Assembly: GCA_016794525.1 (NCBI GenBank) | Contig: JAEUJY010000095.1 | Coordinates: 102,834-166,833 of the forward strand | Direction of reading: 5' to 3' | Source of the DNA: Myxococcales bacterium | Lineage (GTDB): Bacteria > Myxococcota_A > Polyangia > Haliangiales > Haliangiaceae | DNA: 64,000 nt | In this document: in pieces, positions 34,873-42,090 of the stretch | Layout: every line of letters begins with the position of its first letter | Position numbering within the stretch: position 1 is the first letter of the stretch | Translations under genes and position numbers: made by a program | The notes under the pieces: model-generated | What the model saw: only the letters and a program-made list of their open reading frames with translations | The model's database searches: none | Told to the model about the DNA's origin: nothing

Positions 34873-35678
34873 CCGCGTGGCCCTGGCGCGATCCGGCGCC
34901 GACCCGGCAGCCCCACGCGATGCTGGTGGTGTTCGCCGACGGCCCGCTGGCCGACGACGTGCCGATGTCGCTGGCGCGGTTCGGCGTGCCGCGCGCCGAG
35001 CTGATCGGCGAGCTCGACGTGCGCACGATCCCGCGCGGCGTCGACCCGGCGTGGTTCGACGGCTGGCGCGCCGGCTCGTTGCGCGCGATCGCGACGACCG
35101 ATCTGGGCGACGCGCTGCCCGCGCTCGATCGCGCGGCCGAGCTACACGTCGTGATCGCGCAGCCGAGCGCGCCCGCCGACCTTGGCTACCTGCAGGCGCT
35201 GTGGGGCGTCGCGCGGTGGATGGTCGCGCGCGGCGCGTCGATCGTCCTCGACGTCCACGCCCACCGCTTCCTCCGCGGCGACGCGTTGCCGGCGGCCGAC
35301 GCGCCGTTCGATGCCGATCGCGAGGTGCGGCTGGTGTTCGAGACCGACTCGACCCGCACCGATCGCGCGCACGCGCTGCACACCCGCGGGCTGCGCAAGT
35401 TCGGCGCGCCCGAGCTGGTGGCGCTGTGCGGCCAGGCCGACGCGCCGCTGGTCAGCTCGGTGGTGAGCCAGGTGGCGGCGGCGGTCGCCGGCGGCGCCGA
35501 GCTGGCCCGCCCGCGCCACGGCGTCGACGTCTCGACCACCGAGACCTGGTGGATCGTCGACGATCGCGACGGCCTGGCCGAGCTGCTGCAGCTCAACAAC
35601 GCCGCGCGGGTGATGCTCGACGGCCGCGGCCAGCACCTGGTCGGCGCCGCGGCCCGGCTGCGCGACGGCGCGTCGTAG
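34869..35678 (+). CDS. Hypothetical protein, third gene of MerR-TPR operon
   Basis: 269 residues from ATG 34869 (ATGA overlap). Soluble, alpha/beta, with ARGASIVLDVHAHRFLRGD and HTRGLRKFGAPELVALCG as the most distinctive stretches. The segment with LDVHAHRF recalls the DUF4261-like group, but I cannot confirm it. The gene is translationally coupled to the MerR-TPR protein, so a shared process is likely. Confidence 0.65.
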   Translation: MTAWPWRDPAPTRQPHAMLVVFADGPLADDVPMSLARFGVPRAELIGELDVRTIPRGVDPAWFDGWRAGSLRAIATTDLGDALPALDRAAELHVVIAQPSAPADLGYLQALWGVARWMVARGASIVLDVHAHRFLRGDALPAADAPFDADREVRLVFETDSTRTDRAHALHTRGLRKFGAPELVALCGQADAPLVSSVVSQVAAAVAGGAELARPRHGVDVSTTETWWIVDDRDGLAELLQLNNAARVMLDGRGQHLVGAAARLRDGAS

Positions 35679-35684
35679 TACGAT
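35679..35684 (+). promoter_or_regulatory. -10-like TACGAT
   Basis: TACGAT overlaps the end of the preceding stop codon region and sits 6 nt before ATG 35691, so the lipoprotein gene may have its own leaderless promoter despite the 12-nt gap. Confidence 0.45.
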
Positions 35685-35690
35685 CGCGCG

Positions 35691-36143
35691 ATGCGCGCCT
35701 CGCTCGTCCTCATCGCCGCGGCCGCGTGCGGCTCGCCGACCGCGCCCGCCAACCCGACGGTGGCGCCGCCGATCGACGCGCCGCTGCCGCCGCTCGCGGC
35801 CGAGTGCCCGGCGAGCTACGCCGCGGTCGCGGCAGGGCAGGCGTGCACGCCGGCCGCCGATCACACGCTGTCGTGCGCGTACCCCGAGGGCGTCTGCAAC
35901 TGCCTCGCGGCGTACCCCTGCAGCGGCGTCGCGATGTCCCACGAGGAGATGGCCGCGCTGCCGATCGTCTGGCAGTGCGAGCCGACCCCGCCCGCGGTGC
36001 GCGCCGACGGCTGCCCCGGCGTCGAGCCGTCGGGCGCGTGCGCGAAGGACGGCCAGGTGTGCGGCTACGGCGACTGCTGCTTCACCCAGCTGACGTGCAC
36101 CGACGGCCAGTGGCAGATGACCGGCGGCGGCTGCCCGCCCTGA
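35691..36143 (+). CDS. Small Cys-rich lipoprotein
   Basis: 150 residues. Lipoprotein signal MRASLVLIAAAAC (lipobox AAAC). The mature part holds ten or more Cys in a pattern that suggests disulfides (CAYPEGVCNCLAAYPC, CGYGDCCFTQLTC), ending GGGCPP. No family recognised; such small Cys-rich lipoproteins are common in this genome type. Likely outer-membrane anchored. Confidence 0.7.
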   Translation: MRASLVLIAAAACGSPTAPANPTVAPPIDAPLPPLAAECPASYAAVAAGQACTPAADHTLSCAYPEGVCNCLAAYPCSGVAMSHEEMAALPIVWQCEPTPPAVRADGCPGVEPSGACAKDGQVCGYGDCCFTQLTCTDGQWQMTGGGCPP

Positions 36144-36144
36144 G

Positions 36145-36234
36145 CTACCAGCAGCTCGCGATCAGCGTCACCGCCGCCGTCAGCACCGCCAGCGGTTCCC
36201 ACAGTCGATCGTAGAGCGTCATGGCCGAGGGCAT
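36145..36234 (-). CDS. Possible 29-residue single-span membrane peptide
   Basis: A short frame from ATG 36234 to TAG 36145 encodes a polar start (MPSAMTLYDRLWEP) followed by one hydrophobic span (LAVLTAAVTLIASCW). It fills most of a 214-nt gap between two convergent genes. There is no clear ribosome site. Composition is protein-like, but chance is not excluded. Confidence 0.25.
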   Translation of the reverse strand: MPSAMTLYDRLWEPLAVLTAAVTLIASCW

Positions 36235-36357
36235 CAGCAAGCCCCGGGCCCGCCCGCAAGCGGCCGGAATCGCAGCGTCGGCCTGAAGGCCTGGGTCTGC
36301 CCAGCCGCAGCGCGGCGCGCGGCGCGGGTCTGGCCGGCCACGCTCGAGCCGCCGATG

Positions 36358-37986
36358 CTAGCCGTCGGTCGGGGCGGCAGAGGTTGGCGCCGCGATGAGG
36401 TCGTCAAACGCTAGGCGCACTCCGGCTGCCGGCTCGGCCGGCACACGGGCGCGGGTGCACCATGCGTGGCGCTCGCCGTTTGCGTCCAGCGCGACCTGCC
36501 ATCGGCGCGTGACGACCGCGCCAACGCGTCGGAGTTCGCTCTCGTGCACCGCAAACGCGGGCGTCACGATGCGGCCGACGACGTTCGGCAGCCCCATCGT
36601 CGCATCGACCACACCGGCGCGGACCAGCCGCGCACCCTCAGCGGCGGCCTGGCGGAGCAAGGGGATCCGGTCGCTGGGCAAGCGCGGCAGCGGCGCGTAG
36701 CGCCAGTCGGCCGCGGTGGTGACCTCATCGGACGGCGTCACGGTCGCGCGGCGCTGGCCGCGCCCCAACGCGTCGGGCACGACGCGCTCGATCGCCCAGC
36801 CTGCGTTCGCGAGCTCGTCACGCCGGAGCGCGACGTCCTCGATCGGGTCGCCGGTCATCGTGTCTGCGATCACCTCCGGAATCAGCAGCCACCCGACATC
36901 ATCGCCGGTCAAGCGCCACAGCGCCCACGCTGGATCGGGCCGCACGTCGTGCGCCGCGCGGACCACGCTGCGCACGCCGAAGGTATCGGTGATCTGCAGC
37001 GCCTCAAGCCGATGGAGCGCCCCGGTCGCGAGTGACACCGGTGCGACGAACCAATCGCCGGCGTAGGCGAGCGCGACCTCGGTCAGGAGCGCCATGCCGA
37101 GATCGCCGGGACCAAACGACCTCCGCGCGATGTCGACGTCATCGCTCTCGAGTTCCCACACGCGCGTCGTCGGCATCCCCGGGATGCTCAGCGGCAGCGG
37201 TGCGCCGCTCATGGCGTGCTGGACCGCCGGTACGGCGCCGCCGGGTTCGTGGGCCACGACGCGGAACTCATCCCAGTCGAGGCGGCCGCCGGCGTATCGA
37301 TCGGCGGTCAGCCTCAACGTGCCCGCGGCGGTCGGGGCCACGGCTGCGAACGCGTGCTCGAGGCGATCGGGTTGCCACGCAGACGGCGCGCCGGCGCGGG
37401 CGCGGGCGGACCACCACGCGTACCAGGTCGCGGCAGCCTTGGCCCCGGCGACGAGTTGGTCGGCCCGCAGGGCCAGCGCCGTGGCCAGCTTCCCTGCTGC
37501 GTAGGCCTCCGCGACCGCAGCCCCGTCCGGCCAGCGCCGCCCCGCGGCGATCAGCGCGGCGTCGGAGGTCGTCGAGTCGATGCCAGGTGCGTCGGGCGGC
37601 CACGCGAGCACGACCCGTGCGGTGGCGACCGCGTCGACCAGGCCCGCCTCGTCCAGGATCGCCGCAAACAGCTCGCCGCCGCGGAGCCGCAAGCGGAGGT
37701 CCACCTGATCGGGCTCGGCCTCGACCGTCGACTCCCACGGAACGCCCGCGGTGGTCGGGCGCGTGGTGCCGCCGATGGTCAACGCGGTCACCGGGTGACT
37801 CACCAGCGTCGCATCGACAGCGACCGGCATCCCGCCGTCTTCGCCGCGCAGTTCGCCGAGGGCGAGCTGGCGGCCGAGCAGCCACAGCGGGTCGGCGATG
37901 CGGTTGACCAGGCCCTCGGCGAGGCCATCGGCGACGTCCAGCGACTCGATGTCGGGCTCGAGCCGGCCCCAGGTGGTGATCGGCAT
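36358..37986 (-). CDS. Hypothetical protein, last gene of DUF6603-like operon
   Basis: 542 residues, no signal peptide. The start MPITTWGRLEPDIESLDVADGL and the repeated Trp/Pro-rich stretches (PAWALWRLTGDDVGWLLIPEV) do not match a family I know. A helical segment lies around 150-210. It begins 1 nt after the stop of the 130-residue gene upstream, so both belong to the same transcript as the DUF6603-like and PhoD-like genes. Codon use is less GC-extreme than in flanking genes, as elsewhere in 36.3-46.4 kb. Confidence 0.65.
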   Translation of the reverse strand: MPITTWGRLEPDIESLDVADGLAEGLVNRIADPLWLLGRQLALGELRGEDGGMPVAVDATLVSHPVTALTIGGTTRPTTAGVPWESTVEAEPDQVDLRLRLRGGELFAAILDEAGLVDAVATARVVLAWPPDAPGIDSTTSDAALIAAGRRWPDGAAVAEAYAAGKLATALALRADQLVAGAKAAATWYAWWSARARAGAPSAWQPDRLEHAFAAVAPTAAGTLRLTADRYAGGRLDWDEFRVVAHEPGGAVPAVQHAMSGAPLPLSIPGMPTTRVWELESDDVDIARRSFGPGDLGMALLTEVALAYAGDWFVAPVSLATGALHRLEALQITDTFGVRSVVRAAHDVRPDPAWALWRLTGDDVGWLLIPEVIADTMTGDPIEDVALRRDELANAGWAIERVVPDALGRGQRRATVTPSDEVTTAADWRYAPLPRLPSDRIPLLRQAAAEGARLVRAGVVDATMGLPNVVGRIVTPAFAVHESELRRVGAVVTRRWQVALDANGERHAWCTRARVPAEPAAGVRLAFDDLIAAPTSAAPTDG

Positions 37987-37987
37987 G

Positions 37988-38380
37988 TCAGCCTCGAATC
38001 TCCAGGTTCACGGCTAGCTCGGTCATCGTGGTCGACACGGTGGAGTCGTCGAGCCGCTCGGCCAGGTACGTCGCCGGCAGGGTTGGCCCCCACACGTCGC
38101 TCGGCCGGGCCGCGCGCGCCGCGACCAGATCGAACGTCTCGGCGACCACGTCGAGCAAGCCGGCGGGCGTCCATGCCTCGTTCGGGTCCGGTGGAACCGC
38201 GACGAGGATTGCCTGGGGAGGGCGCGCCCGAGGAGCGTCGTGGTGGAGCGCGACCGCGCCGTCGCGCGCCAACCGCGGTCGCGCTTCGGTCCAGGCGTCA
38301 AGGCGCAGCGCTGTCGCCGTCGCCAGACCTGCGCCGACGACCGAACTCGCCGTCGACCGGCGCCGCGTGCCACGCCGCAC
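37988..38380 (-). CDS. Small gene overlapping the DUF6603-like gene, or its frameshifted end
   Basis: 130 residues if started at GTG 38380, which overlaps the DUF6603-like frame by 83 nt. Only residues from ~15 on look natural (VVGAGLATATALRLDAWTEA, WTPAGLLDVVAETFDLVAARA). No ATG, GTG or TTG lies closer to that point. Two readings are possible: an independent small protein, or the true C-terminus of the upstream protein displaced by a +1 shift near 38310-38345. No known domain. Confidence 0.5.
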   Translation of the reverse strand: MRRGTRRRSTASSVVGAGLATATALRLDAWTEARPRLARDGAVALHHDAPRARPPQAILVAVPPDPNEAWTPAGLLDVVAETFDLVAARAARPSDVWGPTLPATYLAERLDDSTVSTTMTELAVNLEIRG

Positions 38381-41300
38381 CCGCCGGCGGCATCATCGCC
38401 AGATCGAGGGTGCGCACCGCCCCCAGCGGACGGCTCTCGAAATGCGTGATCGGCACCGCCACCGGCACCACCGTCTGGGTGAAGCGCAGCGGCGCCGACG
38501 GCGACGCCCACCACCCCGCGCGCTCGGCCGGACGCACGAGCAGCCCCGGCGTGCCACCTGTGTCCCAGTTGGTGCGATCGATCAGCGCCTCGTACAGCGC
38601 GTCCGCGGGGTCGCGGCTCACGGATGTACTGGCGCCGCCGCGGCCGAGCCGCAGCGTGAAGCGCGGCGTCTCGTAGTCGAAGAACCACAGCGAGATGCGC
38701 GCGCGCCCGCGCAGGTAGGTCGTGGGGAAGTGGTCCTCGCTGACCACGCCGAAGTCGCCCTCGAACGACGCGCCGAGGAGCTGCCGCGACCCCAGGTACA
38801 GCGCGACGCCGACGCGGATGGCGATCGCGAACTCGAGCGACGGGCTGAACAGCGCGTCGAACCCCAGGTTGCCGCGGATGCCGAAGCCGGCGAACCGCGC
38901 GAGCAGCGACGCCTCGATGCCGGCGTGCAGCGCGCCGGGCGTGATGGCCAGGTACGCCCGGCATTCGAGGCGGAGGTGATCGCCGCGTTCGATCATCAGC
39001 GTCACCCGCTCCGGCACGCGGATCGCCGGCCCTGGCGCGACGAAGCGTGGGTGGAAGCCGCCGATGCTCATCAAGCGCACCCGCTCGCTGCGGCCGTCGT
39101 CGCGATCGGGGTCACCGCTGAACAGCAGCGCCTCGCCGGTCAGCTCGCCGCCGAACGCGCGCGAGTTCACCAGCGCCGCCCGCAGCTCGTACTCGTCGCG
39201 GGCCTGATCCCACACCCCGAGCGCGGCCACCTCGACGCGCACCAGCGGATCGCTCAAGGTCGGGAGGCCGACCAGCACCCGGGCCAGCAGGTACGCGCGC
39301 GCCGCGGCCCCACCATCGTACATGATGCCCAGGTCGACGCGCGCGTTGCCATCGAGCCCGGCGAAGCGGACGAACAACCCCGCGACCCAGCCGGCGGCGG
39401 CGGCAGGAAGCAGCCGGCCAAGCGTCGCCAGGTAGGCCGGCCCGTGCGCGGCGATGTCCTCGGGGAACAGCACCGCCGCCAGGTCGCCGGCCGCGACCGC
39501 CGCCAAGAGCGCCGTCGGGTCGGTGGCGCGATTGTGCGCGTACAGGACCCCGACGCCCTTGGGCACGAACCAGGCGGGGCTGGGGAACTCGGCCGTGGCC
39601 AGCGCGAGCCAGCTCCGGCGGCCGGCCGCGAGGGCGGGCTCGTTCAGGAACAGCGCGCGCAGCCCGAGCTTGTCCCAGGCCACGAACTCGCCGCCGCCCG
39701 ACCACCGATCGGTGCTGGCGTCGTAAGCCGCGAAGCCGCCGCCGCGGAACGACGGACACGCGCAGTCGATGCTGACGCGCGTGGGCCACAGCGGCCGCCA
39801 GTCGACCGCCGCGACACCGACGAGGTTGCCGTCGGGCTGCTCGGTGCCGCCGACCGACACCGCGACGCCGACGCCGTCGACCGCGAACGTCCACCCGCGG
39901 ATCCCGGCGACGAAGTCGCCACTGACCTCGAGCGCGAGCTGGTTGGGCGCGTCGCCGCTGTCGCCAGCGCGTCCGGCGCGGGCGCGGACCCGGATCTGGC
40001 GGACGCCGACGCGCGCGTCGCCGTCGCCGAAGGTCCGCTGGATCGGCAGCACCAACTCGGCGCCGGCGGCGCCACGGAACCCGAACTCGAGCGAGCCCCC
40101 GAGCGGGTAGTTCAGCAGCACGCCCAGATCGAAGCTCGCGCTGGCGCCGTGCTCAAGCACCGCGTCCAGGGCTGGGATCCGCCCGATCGTCAACGTGACG
40201 CCCTCGACATCGACGCGCGCCGACACCACGCCCACGCCGACCGGCGGGAGCGCGGCGCCGCTCACACTGATCCGTCCCTCGGTCACGAACCGATCGACCG
40301 TGAGGCTGACGCCGTCGGGATCGCGGTCGGCGCGGGGGCGCAGCCCCGTCGAATACGTGAGGGCGGCCTCGAGCGCGCCGGTGACTTCGACAAAGGAGCC
40401 TGGGGGCTTCCAGTCCCAGTTCCAGGGGAAGTCCCACGTCATCACCGGTGCGGGCACCAGGACGCCCGCGTCACCGCCCACCGACGCCGAGAGCGTATCT
40501 TCGCCAAGGTGCCACGTCGTCGCCACGTCGCCACCGAGGCTGACGTGCACCATCGCGGGTCGCGAAGTGTCCGCCGGTTCGAACCGCGACGACGGCGGCA
40601 CCGCGACGAAGGTCGATCGAAAGCCGGTGGCCACGGGCGGGATCGCAGGTGCGGGCGGATCGAACGCATCGTAGTCGCCGATCGGGCTCAGCCCACCGGA
40701 CTCCCGGTGATTCTCGATCGCGACGGTCCACCGTGCCGCCTCGCGCGCGACCGCGAGCGGGTCGGGCGGTGCGCCGCCCGGCAGCGGCTCGAACGCCGGC
40801 ACGTCGAACCCCGCGCGCCAGTGGCGGCCCGCGAGGTGTGAGTCGTCACGAGCTGACCGCACGAAAAACTCGATGATGGCCTCGATGCCGACGAGTGTCG
40901 CCACGGCCTTTGCCTCGTCGGTCCCGTACTGCTCGAGGAGCGCCCACAGGCCGTGCTCGGCGCGATGCACGGGCGACGCACCGAGCAATGACTCCTGGAC
41001 GCGGACATCGAGGAGCAGTACGGCGGCGGCGGCCCAGACGAGCACGTTTGCAACAGTTCTTCTCCCGGGCTTGGTGACCAGCGTCAGCAGCGAATGCGCT
41101 GCCATGGGTCGCAGCCAGGCGAGCACGTCCGGCCCGGACGACAAGTCGAGGACGGCGCGGACGCGGTCGATCAGCAAGTCGGCCAAGTACGCGACCCTCG
41201 CCATGCGCTCCGCGTCCACGAGAGCACCGGAGTCAAGTTCGGCACGGACGCGGGCGACCGCGGACGACCAGTCGGTGCCGAGGTCGAGCTGTGGAACCAC

Positions 41301-41411
41301 GATGCCGCCCGGGAGGTCGTTCATCTGCCAGAACTTCAGCGATGACGTGAGCGTCTGCAGCACGTCCCACGCGACGTTGGCTACGTCAAGGGCGAGGTCC
41401 TTGCCGTTCAT
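38298..41411 (-). CDS. DUF6603-like giant protein
   Basis: 1037 residues from ATG 41411 (GGAGGG upstream); the longer frame to 41669 has no natural protein character. The N-terminal ~330 residues are helical (LLDVRVQESLLGASP, ATLVGIEAIIEFFVRS). The rest is a long series of beta-strand pairs, ending with LRGRARISLWFFDYETPRF, which resembles the closing motif of DUF6603 proteins, giants of unknown function found in actinobacteria and myxobacteria. No signal peptide or transmembrane segment is evident. It lies in one operon with the PhoD-like phosphatase, a lipoprotein and two unknowns. Confidence 0.65.
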   Translation of the reverse strand: MNGKDLALDVANVAWDVLQTLTSSLKFWQMNDLPGGIVVPQLDLGTDWSSAVARVRAELDSGALVDAERMARVAYLADLLIDRVRAVLDLSSGPDVLAWLRPMAAHSLLTLVTKPGRRTVANVLVWAAAAVLLLDVRVQESLLGASPVHRAEHGLWALLEQYGTDEAKAVATLVGIEAIIEFFVRSARDDSHLAGRHWRAGFDVPAFEPLPGGAPPDPLAVAREAARWTVAIENHRESGGLSPIGDYDAFDPPAPAIPPVATGFRSTFVAVPPSSRFEPADTSRPAMVHVSLGGDVATTWHLGEDTLSASVGGDAGVLVPAPVMTWDFPWNWDWKPPGSFVEVTGALEAALTYSTGLRPRADRDPDGVSLTVDRFVTEGRISVSGAALPPVGVGVVSARVDVEGVTLTIGRIPALDAVLEHGASASFDLGVLLNYPLGGSLEFGFRGAAGAELVLPIQRTFGDGDARVGVRQIRVRARAGRAGDSGDAPNQLALEVSGDFVAGIRGWTFAVDGVGVAVSVGGTEQPDGNLVGVAAVDWRPLWPTRVSIDCACPSFRGGGFAAYDASTDRWSGGGEFVAWDKLGLRALFLNEPALAAGRRSWLALATAEFPSPAWFVPKGVGVLYAHNRATDPTALLAAVAAGDLAAVLFPEDIAAHGPAYLATLGRLLPAAAAGWVAGLFVRFAGLDGNARVDLGIMYDGGAAARAYLLARVLVGLPTLSDPLVRVEVAALGVWDQARDEYELRAALVNSRAFGGELTGEALLFSGDPDRDDGRSERVRLMSIGGFHPRFVAPGPAIRVPERVTLMIERGDHLRLECRAYLAITPGALHAGIEASLLARFAGFGIRGNLGFDALFSPSLEFAIAIRVGVALYLGSRQLLGASFEGDFGVVSEDHFPTTYLRGRARISLWFFDYETPRFTLRLGRGGASTSVSRDPADALYEALIDRTNWDTGGTPGLLVRPAERAGWWASPSAPLRFTQTVVPVAVPITHFESRPLGAVRTLDLAMMPPAGAAWHAAPVDGEFGRRRRSGDGDSAAP

Positions 41412-41430
41412 GGCGTCCCTCCGTCGCAGG

Positions 41431-42090
41431 TCATGGAAGGTGCCCGCTGTTGCAGTCAGTTGGGTCGCCGGGGCGAGGCGTACTGTAGGCCTGTTTGAGG
41501 GTCTTCGACCTACCATGCAAGGGGACGCCGATGCCGTTGATCTCAAATGAGAGCTGGGCGCCGAGCCAGGCTTCGTCCTCACCCGCACGATCGGGAGCAT
41601 AGGTGATGAGCACGTCGAGCGAGGCGGCGTGGTAATCGCCCGCGTAGCCGCTCGAGAACGCGAAGTCACGATGGTGGTAGCTGTCCATGACGATCGCCAC
41701 GCCCAGGCCGGCTTCGGCGATCCAGCGATCGGTGATCCAGTTCCACCCGCCCGCGAGACGACTCTTCAGCCCCAGAGAAGTCCGCACGACGCCGTCCAGG
41801 GTGTTTCTGGCATACCCTTCATCGAAGATCCACATCACCTCGGCGGCACCAAGAGTCGATGCGCTGGCACCTCGAATCGCGCCGTCGACCGTGAGCGATG
41901 CGCGGAGGCGTGGCCAGCGGAGGCACGGCCCTGCGCCCGCGAGCAAGGCGAGGTGGGCTTTGGGCACGCGCTCGGAAGCCGTCGTCCCATCGGTCTGCAG
42001 GTTGCCCATGCCCCCGATCGCGGCGTGGTACGTGCAACCCGAACTGCCCACGAACGCGCCCACCGCAGCGAGCAGCGCGATTGCCTTCAT
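41431..42090 (-). CDS. Lipoprotein, second gene of PhoD/DUF6603 operon
   Basis: 219 residues from ATG 42090 (GAAGGAG upstream, ATGA overlap with the phosphatase stop). Lipoprotein signal MKAIALLAAVGAFVGSSGC (lipobox SSGC). The mature part looks like a small outer-membrane barrel: repeated amphipathic strands such as GLGVAIVMDSYHHRDFAFSSGYAGDY and ASLDVLITYAPD. No family assigned. Confidence 0.7.
   Translation of the reverse strand: MKAIALLAAVGAFVGSSGCTYHAAIGGMGNLQTDGTTASERVPKAHLALLAGAGPCLRWPRLRASLTVDGAIRGASASTLGAAEVMWIFDEGYARNTLDGVVRTSLGLKSRLAGGWNWITDRWIAEAGLGVAIVMDSYHHRDFAFSSGYAGDYHAASLDVLITYAPDRAGEDEAWLGAQLSFEINGIGVPLHGRSKTLKQAYSTPRPGDPTDCNSGHLP

Noticed and set aside
38028..40841. 937-residue open frame antisense to the DUF6603-like gene
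   Set aside because: No natural protein character, and the opposite strand has a good start with a ribosome site and the ISLWFFD family motif.
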